24,733 nucleotides of DNA from assembly GCA_937892015.1 (NCBI GenBank), contig CALAUY010000135.1:1-24733 (forward strand), in the 5' to 3' direction. Made by a program: the position numbers and the translations under genes. Every line of letters begins with the position of its first letter. Positions within the stretch are counted from its first letter, which is position 1. This stretch comes from an uncultured Bacteroidales bacterium. GTDB lineage: Bacteria; Bacteroidota; Bacteroidia; Bacteroidales; Paludibacteraceae. Below, one piece after another: positions 1-6,852 of this stretch. Below the pieces are notes generated by a model that had not been told where the DNA came from, did no database searches, and worked only from the letters and a program-made list of their open reading frames with translations.

Positions 1-54
1 GTCGGAATAGTCGGAATAGTCGGAATAGTCGGAATAGTCGGAATAGTCGGAATA
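1..54. repeat. 9-bp tandem repeat, six copies
   Basis: Six perfect copies of GTCGGAATA (TATTCCGAC on the minus strand) run from the window edge to position 54, so the array may be longer than seen. It starts 8 bases beyond the potC stop codon on the transcribed strand. The perfection of all copies suggests recent slippage expansion. The unit is a multiple of three and the minus strand is open in all frames, but nothing indicates that it is coding. Confidence 0.95.
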
Positions 55-62
55 GCAGGATA

Positions 63-920
63 TTATTTTCCTTTTTGCTTAGCGGAGTGGATGTTAATCA
101 CGACCAGTAGAACCAAGATAATCAGGAAGATGAGCGAGAAGAGGGGTCGCAGTTCGGGCGTCAGACCTCCCTTGCGTGCATCCGCGTAAATAAAAGTGCT
201 AAGAGTCTCGAGTCCGCCTGAACCTTTCGTGAAGAACGTGACGCCGAAATCGTCGATACTGAGCGTGAGTGCCAAGATGAATCCGCTGACCATCCCCGGC
301 CACAGTTCGGGCATCAGTACTTTCCGCAGTGCCTGAAAAGGCGTGGCCCCCAAGTCAAGAGCCGCCTCGTAGATGTTGGGGTTCATCTTGCTTAGTCGTG
401 GAAGCACACTGAGTACGACGTACGGTGTGCAGAAGACGACGTGTGCGATGCAGACGGTTACGAGTCCACGCGAGATGCCGAGAAAGACGAAGAGCAGGAA
501 GAGTGAGATGCCTGTGAGGATGTCGGGGTTGATCATCGGCACTGAATTGAGGAACTGCACGGCTTTGCGGCTCTTTTGGCGCATGTTGAAGATGCCGATA
601 GCGGCGAGTGTGCCGAGCATGGTGGAGACGAGGGCCGCGATGAGTGCGATGACGAACGTATAGGCCACAGCTCGATAGAGGTTAGGATCGACCCGCACTT
701 GCGCCGTGCGGTCGTAACCGGTGAACAGGTTCTCGTAGAGTTGCACGGTGAAGCCCGTCCAGTTGCCGAAAACTTTGCTTTTCGTGAACGAGAACACGAT
801 GATGAGCACGATGGGCGCATACAGTACCACCAGTAGCAGCCAAAGATAGGCGTTGCCTACAACCTGCTTGGTTTTGAGTGCCCGCTCACGGCGGCGAGCT
901 TCTATTTGAGCCGATGTCAT
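63..920 (-). CDS. potC: Spermidine/putrescine-type ABC transporter permease PotC
   Basis: This is an inner-membrane permease subunit of a polyamine-type ABC importer (285 aa). About six hydrophobic segments are visible, near residues 23-45, 84-110, 137-150, 152-173, 208-224 and 258-277. The cytoplasmic EAA loop that docks on the ATPase lies at about 185-209 (EAALDLGATPFQALRKV). The length fits the PotC family. The ATG at 918-920 overlaps the potB stop by four bases (ATGA), which implies translational coupling. In this family PotC pairs with PotB, PotA and a periplasmic PotD; potD would be expected next, beyond the left edge. The substrate (spermidine, putrescine or another small cation) is assigned by family only. 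Confidence 0.9.
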   Translation of the reverse strand: MTSAQIEARRRERALKTKQVVGNAYLWLLLVVLYAPIVLIIVFSFTKSKVFGNWTGFTVQLYENLFTGYDRTAQVRVDPNLYRAVAYTFVIALIAALVSTMLGTLAAIGIFNMRQKSRKAVQFLNSVPMINPDILTGISLFLLFVFLGISRGLVTVCIAHVVFCTPYVVLSVLPRLSKMNPNIYEAALDLGATPFQALRKVLMPELWPGMVSGFILALTLSIDDFGVTFFTKGSGGLETLSTFIYADARKGGLTPELRPLFSLIFLIILVLLVVINIHSAKQKGK

Positions 921-1720
921 ATGAGGCCTCCTTTCTGCGTGTCGTTCTTATCGCCCTGGTCGAAGAACGAGGTGAGTGCAATGATAATCAGCATGATAAG
1001 CGACAGAGCGGCACCGTAGTTCCACATGGCTATACCGCCCTCACCGAAACTGCGTTGGATAAGCGAGCCGAAGAGAGTAATCTTGTTGTGCGTAAGCAGT
1101 TCGGCAATGGCGAAAGTGCTGACAGTCGGCATAAAAACCATCACGATGCCGGAGTAGATGCCGGGGACGGAGAGCGGCAAAATCACTTTGGTGAACACCT
1201 CGCGCTTGTTGGCACCGAGGTCTTCAGCCGCCTCGATGAGGGAGCGGTCCATCTTCTGCAGCGTGTTGTAGATGGGGTAGATCATGAAGGGCAAGTAATC
1301 ATAGCACATGCCGAAGAGCAGGGCGCCCTCGCCCAGTGGCAGACCGAACATGTTGAACAGTTCCACCGTGGCAATCGTGCGGAGGAGGAAATTGATCCAC
1401 ATGGGCAGGATGAACAGCAGAGCCATCACTTGCGGAGTGCGAAACTCGGCCGTGGCCATGATGTAAGCAGCCGGGTACCCGAGCAAGAGACATATGATGG
1501 TGGTTATCAGCGCGATAGCGAGCGAATAGATAAGTGTGTTCACCGCTTCGCTCGTATGGAAAAAGCGCACGAAATTGTAGATGGTGAAATGTCCGCTTCC
1601 ATCGGTGAAAGCGTAGTAGATAATCAGCAACAGCGGCAATACCACGAAAAGGACGAGGAACAGCACGTACGGCCAAGCCCATGTGCGCCTTGATGCCGCA
1701 ATATCAGTCAATCGTTTCAT
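917..1720 (-). CDS. potB: Spermidine/putrescine-type ABC transporter permease PotB
   Basis: This is the second permease subunit of the importer (267 aa from the ATG at 1720). It has a hydrophobic N-terminal segment at about 15-37 and several later membrane spans. The EAA loop lies at about 163-187 (EAAEDLGANKREVFTKVI) and is the contact site for PotA. A TTG two codons upstream (1726) is in frame, but the ATG is the more ordinary start. The gene begins 30 bases after potA and overlaps potC by four bases, so potA, potB and potC are probably on one message. I see nothing odd in the protein. Confidence 0.9.
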   Translation of the reverse strand: MKRLTDIAASRRTWAWPYVLFLVLFVVLPLLLIIYYAFTDGSGHFTIYNFVRFFHTSEAVNTLIYSLAIALITTIICLLLGYPAAYIMATAEFRTPQVMALLFILPMWINFLLRTIATVELFNMFGLPLGEGALLFGMCYDYLPFMIYPIYNTLQKMDRSLIEAAEDLGANKREVFTKVILPLSVPGIYSGIVMVFMPTVSTFAIAELLTHNKITLFGSLIQRSFGEGGIAMWNYGAALSLIMLIIIALTSFFDQGDKNDTQKGGLI

Positions 1721-1750
1721 TGTCAATTGGATTTACAGATTTACCCATTA

Positions 1751-3181
1751 TCAATTGATCATGATATCTTCGGGCCGGATAACTATCCCCACTCTGTCGC
1801 CGTCGTCCCACACGTCGTTGGTGTTCACGTACAGGTCGTGCCCTTCATCGGTGCGGATAGTCAGGTGGTAGTGGTTGCCCTTGAAGAGGATGAAATGCAC
1901 CTCACCGGACAAAGTACCTTCCTCTTCGTGGTCTTGCAGGTCGATGGCGCGGAAAGCCACTTGTACCTGCACTTTGTCGCCCACATTACGCGTTTCGATA
2001 CGCTCGGGCAGTACGTCCCAGTCGGCATCAATGAACCGCACCTTTCCGTTCTTCAGCACTTCTCCTTCGAAAAAGTTGTAGAGGTAGTGCTCTTTGTGCA
2101 TAATCTGGATATCTTCAGGTTTGACGAGCATCCCCACTTCCGTACCCGGCAAGAACTCGTGGTAGTCTTGCACCATGAACTCGTAACCATTGTCGGTGTT
2201 GACAATCATCTCGTAGTGTACGCCCTTGAAGATGCTACTCTCCACCGTTCCGTACCATTTAGTGAACCGTCCTTTGGGCACACGGTCGTCAGGGTCGTAC
2301 TCAGACAGGTTGGGCTGGACAGACTTATCTTTGGCCCAGATATAGATATCTTCGGGTCGGATGACCACATCCACGGGCACGTCCTCACCGAAACCAACGT
2401 CCACGCAGTCGAACTCTTTCTCAAGGAACTGAACACGTTTGTCGCGAATCATGCGGCCACTGAGGATATTGCTCTCACCGATAAAATCTGCCACGAAGCA
2501 GTTGATGGGTTCGTTGTACACATCGGTGGGTGTTCCTATCTGCTGAATCTTGCCTTCAGACATCACCACCACACGATCGGACAATGTCAGCGCTTCCTCT
2601 TGGTCGTGCGTCACGTAGATGAAGGTGATGCCCAGCTGTTTGTGCATCTCCTTGAGCTCTATCTGCATGTCGTGTCGCATCTTCAGGTCCAATGCGGCCA
2701 ATGGTTCGTCCAGTAGCAGTACTTCGGGCTGATTGACGATAGCGCGGGCGATGGCCACACGTTGTTGCTGCCCACCGGATAGGGAGTCCACATCACGCTC
2801 TTCGTAGTCGGTCATGCCCACTGTCTTGAGAGCCGCTTTCACTTTCAGGTTGATGGTGGCTCGGTCTAACCCTTTCAGTTTCAGACCAAAAGCGATGTTG
2901 TCAAACACGTTAAGGTGCGGAAAAAGGGCATATTTCTGAAACACCGTGTTGACGGGGCGTTTGTGAGGTGGCATCTGTGACACGTCCTCACCATTGAGCA
3001 GAATATCGCCCGAACTGACAGTCTGGAAACCCGCAATGCAGCGCAGCAGGGTAGTCTTGCCGCATCCCGAGGGACCTAAGATGGTTACAAACTCGCCTTT
3101 TTCGACGGAAAGGCTAACATCATTGAGGGCGTACTTGCCGTCCTCAAACTGCTTCGACACGTGATTAACCTCGATAATCAT
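1751..3181 (-). CDS. potA: Spermidine/putrescine-type ABC transporter ATP-binding protein PotA, extended C-terminus
   Basis: This is the ATPase subunit that powers polyamine-type import (476 aa). All core motifs are present: Walker A GPSGCGKTT at 36-44, Q-loop Q82, signature LSGGQQQR at 134-141, Walker B LLLDEP at 155-160 and H-loop H192. The C-terminus is about 100 residues longer than E. coli PotA (about 378 aa). It contains three R/K-PEDI motifs, at about 275-279, 354-358 and 469-473. Residues 311-361 and 426-476 look like copies of one another (G-V-FKG-HY-DG/NG-VG-PEDI-I), so a TOBE-like OB-fold unit seems to have been duplicated. Similarly long versions occur in Bacteroidetes as I recall. 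The ldcA-like gene ends 42 bases upstream. Confidence 0.92.
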   Translation of the reverse strand: MIIEVNHVSKQFEDGKYALNDVSLSVEKGEFVTILGPSGCGKTTLLRCIAGFQTVSSGDILLNGEDVSQMPPHKRPVNTVFQKYALFPHLNVFDNIAFGLKLKGLDRATINLKVKAALKTVGMTDYEERDVDSLSGGQQQRVAIARAIVNQPEVLLLDEPLAALDLKMRHDMQIELKEMHKQLGITFIYVTHDQEEALTLSDRVVVMSEGKIQQIGTPTDVYNEPINCFVADFIGESNILSGRMIRDKRVQFLEKEFDCVDVGFGEDVPVDVVIRPEDIYIWAKDKSVQPNLSEYDPDDRVPKGRFTKWYGTVESSIFKGVHYEMIVNTDNGYEFMVQDYHEFLPGTEVGMLVKPEDIQIMHKEHYLYNFFEGEVLKNGKVRFIDADWDVLPERIETRNVGDKVQVQVAFRAIDLQDHEEEGTLSGEVHFILFKGNHYHLTIRTDEGHDLYVNTNDVWDDGDRVGIVIRPEDIMIN

Positions 3182-3223
3182 TGGTTCTTACGGTACTGTA
3201 AAATGAAACATAAAAACTGGATT

Positions 3224-4111
3224 TTATTTGTTTGCGGTCAGGCTTCCTTGAATGAAGGTTGCCCCTGTTTGCGTCACTTCTAATCGACACATCGCGTTCA
3301 TAACAATCGGTCTGTTGAACGGGACGTGTCCTGCCGGGAACCGGAAGACGACCGGATAATCGTAAGGCTCCACCATGATGCGGATGCGTTCGAACAGCGT
3401 TCCCCCCATCTGCGGGTCTTCTTCATAGTCGGAGAACTGCCCCACTATTAACCCCTTGATATTGCGCAAAATACCGCTCAGACGCAGGTTGTGGAGCATA
3501 CGGTCGATGGCGTATGGTCGTTCGCCCACGTCCTCGATGAAAAGGACGCATGGCTCGTCTGTTCTGAGTGCATACGGTGTGCCTTGCAATGCGTTCAGAA
3601 CCGTCAGATTGCCGCCGCGCAACAAGGCATCGACTTTGCCCGCGCGATTCATCGGATGAGGCGGAACAGTGATGCTTACGGGTTTGCCGCACAACAGCTC
3701 GTGCAGGGCTTCCACTGAGACGTGGTTCTTGCCGTACTCCATGATATGCTTTGCCATTGCGCCGTGGATGCACGGGATATCATACAAACCGAGAAACTGA
3801 TGCAGTGCAGTGATGTCAGAATAACCAATTGCCAGCGCGTTGTTAGACGGCTTCTTCAAGCTATCCAATATCTGCATCAAACCATACCCTCCCCGCGCGC
3901 ACAAAATATAATTAATGTCAGGGTCTTCAAACGCCGCATTCAAGTCGTCTGCACGTCCGCGTTTGGTGCCGCCGAAACGCCCCAAAGGTTGACGGGCATG
4001 CTCTCCTTCCGTCACTCGGAATCCCCAACTCTCAATGCGCTCACGTGCACCGTCCAATACTTTCGATTCCACCCGCCCTGCAGGGACAACAATGTGTACT
4101 CTTTCTTCCAT
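3224..4111 (-). CDS. ldcA: LD-carboxypeptidase (peptidase family S66, LdcA-like)
   Basis: This is a serine peptidase of family S66 (295 aa), whose members remove the terminal D-Ala from muropeptide tetrapeptides during cytoplasmic peptidoglycan recycling. The Ser-Glu-His triad known for the family can be placed: S98 in AIGYSDITALH, E193 in FIEDVGERPY and H262 in FPAGHVPFNRP. The family glycine motif ARGGYG is at 72-77. No signal peptide is seen, which fits a cytoplasmic enzyme. It is the first gene after a strong promoter and lies 42 bases before potA, so it may head the pot operon. Some S66 members have other roles, such as microcin self-immunity, but nothing here points to them. Confidence 0.88.
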   Translation of the reverse strand: MEERVHIVVPAGRVESKVLDGARERIESWGFRVTEGEHARQPLGRFGGTKRGRADDLNAAFEDPDINYILCARGGYGLMQILDSLKKPSNNALAIGYSDITALHQFLGLYDIPCIHGAMAKHIMEYGKNHVSVEALHELLCGKPVSITVPPHPMNRAGKVDALLRGGNLTVLNALQGTPYALRTDEPCVLFIEDVGERPYAIDRMLHNLRLSGILRNIKGLIVGQFSDYEEDPQMGGTLFERIRIMVEPYDYPVVFRFPAGHVPFNRPIVMNAMCRLEVTQTGATFIQGSLTANK

Positions 4112-4161
4112 TTTATACCTCTGTTTTTATTGGTTTTAGTAACAATTTTTCAAAATCGGGT

Positions 4162-4194
4162 GCAAAGTTACAAAAAAAAAATGATATGACCAAA
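4162..4194 (-). promoter_or_regulatory. Bacteroidetes-type promoter for ldcA-potABC
   Basis: On the minus strand a TTTG (-33 box, 4191-4194) is followed by a 20-base, T-rich spacer and TAACTTTGC (-7 box, 4162-4170). This matches the Bacteroides consensus TTTG-N19-21-TAnnTTTG. Transcription should start a few bases downstream, giving a leader of about 45 bases before the ldcA ATG at 4111. Confidence 0.8.
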
Positions 4195-4229
4195 TATTTT
4201 TGTAAAAAAATGTGTTCTTGGTGCATATC

Positions 4230-4679
4230 TCAACGAAGTACGCCGCTTATCTCTTCGTAGGTGAATCCGCGTCCGAGCAGGAAACGACTGAGTTTTTGCT
4301 GAGCGGCAAACGCATCTGTTTCTTTGCACAGTTCCTTGCGTTTGGTCTCTGCCAGGTGCTCTAATGTGTGTCGGTACGTTTCAGGGTCTAACTGCTCCAA
4401 AGCATGCTCAATATCTCCGTTTCCAACGCCTTTTTGCATCAGTGCGGCACGTATCTTCATCCGTCCCCAGTGCTGAAAACGGAGCTTGTCGTTAGCGAAA
4501 GCGACTGCATATCGTTTCTCATCAAGAAACCGATTATCCTCTAATTGTCGTACGATAGTTTCCAGAGTCTCTTCGTTCACATCGTCCCACGCTCGCAATT
4601 TGTCTCGCACATCACGCCGGCATCGCTCGGCCTGCGCGCAATATCCCGCCACCTTGTTGTATAACTCTTCTGCTTTCAT
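4230..4679 (-). CDS. recX: Regulatory protein RecX
   Basis: This small, charged, all-helical protein (149 aa) matches RecX, which binds RecA filaments and modulates recombination and the SOS response. The family core is visible in the middle: FLDEKRYA (about 51-58), then AFANDKLR and GRMKIRAAL (about 72-80). The length is typical. It starts 8 bases after the prmC stop codon and is probably co-transcribed with prmC. No recA is in the window. The gene ends 35 bases before the ldcA promoter region, without an obvious hairpin terminator between them. Confidence 0.88.
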   Translation of the reverse strand: MKAEELYNKVAGYCAQAERCRRDVRDKLRAWDDVNEETLETIVRQLEDNRFLDEKRYAVAFANDKLRFQHWGRMKIRAALMQKGVGNGDIEHALEQLDPETYRHTLEHLAETKRKELCKETDAFAAQQKLSRFLLGRGFTYEEISGVLR

Positions 4680-4687
4680 AATTCATT

Positions 4688-5470
4688 CTATGAAACAATG
4701 ACCACTCTATCTTTGCCGAACATATCTTTGGTGAGCGTCACGTGTTGCCGGCCGAGACTGCGGAACAGATTGACTGTTGCATCCCCGAACCGCTCGTTGA
4801 CCTCGAAGAACATCTGCCCGTCCGGTGCGAGCAGTCCATCTGCCGCGAGTCGGCCGATACGCTCGTAAAAAAGCAGCGGTTCTTGGTCGGGCACGAAGAG
4901 TGCGCGCGCGGGTTCGTAGTCTAAAACCCTCGATTCCATCGAGTTTTTCTCGCTCTCGCAGATATAGGGCGGATTGCTGACGATGAGGTCGTATGGTCCA
5001 TCGGGCGCGTCGCCAAGGATATCACATCGGAAGAGCGTCAGGTCAGTGCCGTTGCGTTGGGCGTTCTCGTGCGCTATCGCCAGTGCTTCACAGGAGATGT
5101 CGCACGCCTCCACACGCCATTCGGGATGCTTTGTTTTCAGTGCAATAGCGATGCAACCCGAACCGGTTCCGATGTCCAGTATGCGCAGTGACCGATGCTT
5201 TCGGCTCATATTCTCTCGCTCTACGGCTTCTACCAGTTCGGCCGTCTCGGGTCGCGGTATCAGCGTTGCCGATGTCACGCGTAAGTCGAGCCCCATCCAC
5301 AATGCATGCTCAAAAACGTACTGCACCGGTTCGCCAAGCAGTAATCGCGAGAGCGACTCTTCGCCACCGCCCTCTTCCACCATCCACCGCGTCAACTCTC
5401 GCGCTTCCGTTGCAGAGTATGCCGTGCGCAGTAGGTTGTATGTCTCGTCTCTCGTCATGTGAAGATGCAT
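4688..5470 (-). CDS. prmC: Peptide chain release factor N5-glutamine methyltransferase PrmC (HemK)
   Basis: This SAM-dependent enzyme methylates the Gln of the GGQ motif in release factors RF1 and RF2. Numbered from the ATG at 5470 (260 aa), it shows a helical N-terminal domain, the linker IPRPETAELVE at about 71-81, the SAM loop DIGTGSGC at 99-106 and the catalytic substrate-glutamine motif NPPY at 166-169. An in-frame GTG at 5500 would add ten residues, but it lies only about 11 bases past the -7 box, leaving almost no leader, so I prefer ATG 5470. A second ATG at 5458 is also possible. The gene is followed at 8 bases by recX. Confidence 0.92.
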   Translation of the reverse strand: MHLHMTRDETYNLLRTAYSATEARELTRWMVEEGGGEESLSRLLLGEPVQYVFEHALWMGLDLRVTSATLIPRPETAELVEAVERENMSRKHRSLRILDIGTGSGCIAIALKTKHPEWRVEACDISCEALAIAHENAQRNGTDLTLFRCDILGDAPDGPYDLIVSNPPYICESEKNSMESRVLDYEPARALFVPDQEPLLFYERIGRLAADGLLAPDGQMFFEVNERFGDATVNLFRSLGRQHVTLTKDMFGKDRVVIVS

Positions 5471-5510
5471 TGTGACCGCCCCATCTGTTGCGATGGTCAC
5501 GTTTCCGCCT

Positions 5511-5542
5511 GCAAAGTTACTGCTTTTTTTTCAAATATGCAA
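5511..5542 (-). promoter_or_regulatory. Bacteroidetes-type promoter for prmC-recX
   Basis: On the minus strand TAACTTTGC occupies 5511-5519. A TTG at 5540-5542 is 20 bases upstream of it and can serve as the -33 box. A fuller TTTG at 5532-5535 is only 12 bases away, which is too close. The site is divergent from the manC promoter, with about 110 bases between the two -33 boxes. Confidence 0.7.
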
Positions 5543-5652
5543 GTTTTTCACAAAATAATGTTGCCAAAGTGGCTCTTTCATGTGTGCAGAGGGTGTTTTT
5601 TGTCGCAAAAAAACGCTTTTTTGTACTTTTTTCCGAAAAAAAGAGAAAAAAG

Positions 5653-5685
5653 TTTGCATATATGATTTTTTTTTTGTAACTTTGC
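5653..5685 (+). promoter_or_regulatory. Bacteroidetes-type promoter for the manC / alpha-glucan operon
   Basis: TTTG at 5653-5656, a 20-base spacer and TAACTTTGC at 5677-5685 match the Bacteroides -33/-7 consensus. The start codon of the guanylyltransferase gene lies 38 bases beyond the -7 box. The stretch between the two divergent promoters (5543-5652) is rich in A and T runs, with a weak inverted repeat at 5595-5614, and I see no gene in it. Confidence 0.82.
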
Positions 5686-5722
5686 GGACGATTTGGAAAC
5701 CAAACAACTTAATACCATAGAA

Positions 5723-6820
5723 ATGAAAGAAAAAAACTATTGCGTTATTATGGCCGGAGGTGTTGGTAGTCGGTTCTGGCCTTATAGTCGTAATCATCGT
5801 CCGAAGCAGTTCCTAGATTTCTTCGGAACAGGTAGGAGTCTGTTGCAACAGACAGTCGATCGTTTTCGTCCGATAGTGCCGATAGAGAACGTGCTGATAG
5901 TGACGAACGTGATGTATCGTGACGTGATTTTGGAGCAAATACCCGACTTGCGTCGTGAACAAATCTTGTGCGAGCCAGCCCGCCGCAACACCGCACCCTG
6001 TATCGCCTATGCCGTGTCGCATATCAGCGCACGCACTAGCGAGGCGAATATCGTGGTGGCGGCATCCGACCACTTGATTATGCAAGAGGATGAGTTCCGT
6101 CGCGTTATTTCCACCGGTTTGGATTTTGTGGAGAACCATGACGTGCTGCTGACGCTGGGCATGAAGCCGACACGTCCGGAAACGGGTTACGGATACATCC
6201 AGAAAGAGAAACAATGGACAGAGGACGGGCGAGAGTTGTCGTCGATATACACCGTGAAGACGTTCACCGAGAAGCCTGATTTGGAGTTGGCCAAAGTGTT
6301 CGTTGACAGCGGCGAGTTCCTTTGGAACAGCGGCATTTTCCTCTGGAATCTACAATCTATTCGTAAGGCTTTCCGCACATATCAGCCCGAGATTTCAGAG
6401 CCGTTCCGTCGCGGTGAAAACATGATGGGTACGGCCGATGAGGACACGTGGATTCAGGAGGTTTTCCCGACATTGCCGAGCATCTCGGTCGATTACGGCA
6501 TCATGGAGAAAGCGGACAATGTGTACGTGATGGAGGCCGATTTCGGTTGGTCAGACTTGGGCACGTGGGGCTCGCTGTATTCGCTCTCGCCGAAAGATGC
6601 GGAGGGCAACGTGAGCCTCAAATCCGATGCACTCTTCTACCATTCGCACGGCAACGTGGTGACGCTCGAGCCCGGCAAACTGGCTGTCATTCAAGGACTT
6701 GACGGCTATATAGTGGCCGAGGCTGACGGGGTGTTGCTCATCTGCAAACAGCAGGACGAGCAGTCGATTCGCCAGATGGTGACCGATGCCGAAGTGAAGT
6801 TCGGGGGGAAATACAATTGA
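5723..6820 (+). CDS. manC: Mannose-1-phosphate guanylyltransferase (GDP-mannose pyrophosphorylase)
   Basis: This enzyme makes GDP-mannose from mannose-1-phosphate and GTP, feeding envelope polysaccharide and glycoprotein synthesis (365 aa). The nucleotidyltransferase signature is near the N-terminus: MAGGVGSRFWPYSR (10-23) followed by PKQF (27-30). A metal-binding Asp sits in ASDHLI, and FTEKPD is the usual sugar-phosphate loop. It is the short form, without the phosphomannose isomerase domain of bifunctional enzymes. An in-frame ATG at 5693 would add ten residues, but it is very close to the -7 box and the signature normally starts a few residues into the protein, so ATG 5723 is chosen. It heads an operon of alpha-glucan genes, 32 bases before the next. 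Confidence 0.9.
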   Translation: MKEKNYCVIMAGGVGSRFWPYSRNHRPKQFLDFFGTGRSLLQQTVDRFRPIVPIENVLIVTNVMYRDVILEQIPDLRREQILCEPARRNTAPCIAYAVSHISARTSEANIVVAASDHLIMQEDEFRRVISTGLDFVENHDVLLTLGMKPTRPETGYGYIQKEKQWTEDGRELSSIYTVKTFTEKPDLELAKVFVDSGEFLWNSGIFLWNLQSIRKAFRTYQPEISEPFRRGENMMGTADEDTWIQEVFPTLPSISVDYGIMEKADNVYVMEADFGWSDLGTWGSLYSLSPKDAEGNVSLKSDALFYHSHGNVVTLEPGKLAVIQGLDGYIVAEADGVLLICKQQDEQSIRQMVTDAEVKFGGKYN

Positions 6821-6825
6821 GCAAT

Positions 6826-6850
6826 TAATAATCAGTCAATAATAATCAGT
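6826..6850 (+). repeat. Direct repeat in the manC-GDE spacer
   Basis: An 11-base sequence, TAATAATCAGT, occurs at 6826-6836 and again at 6840-6850. The second copy ends two bases before the debranching enzyme ATG. No promoter boxes are visible, so it is probably just a duplicated spacer. Confidence 0.7.
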
Positions 6851-6852
6851 AA

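Noticed and set aside
1..54. Possible CRISPR array or coding repeat
   Set aside because: The units are 9 bases with no spacers, so it is not CRISPR. Although the minus strand is open in all frames, no start or context supports a protein.
5471..5500. GTG start for prmC at 5500
   Set aside because: It lies only about 11 bases past the -7 box, leaving almost no leader, and the added residues are not typical of PrmC. ATG 5470 or 5458 fits better.
5595..5614. Inverted repeat GTTTTTTG/CAAAAAAAC between the divergent promoters
   Set aside because: It is made almost wholly of T and A runs with unequal arms in an AT-rich spacer, so it is easily explained by chance.
5693..5722. Upstream ATG for the guanylyltransferase gene
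   Set aside because: It is only 8 bases past the -7 box, and the nucleotidyltransferase signature is normally within the first 10-15 residues. ATG 5723 gives that.
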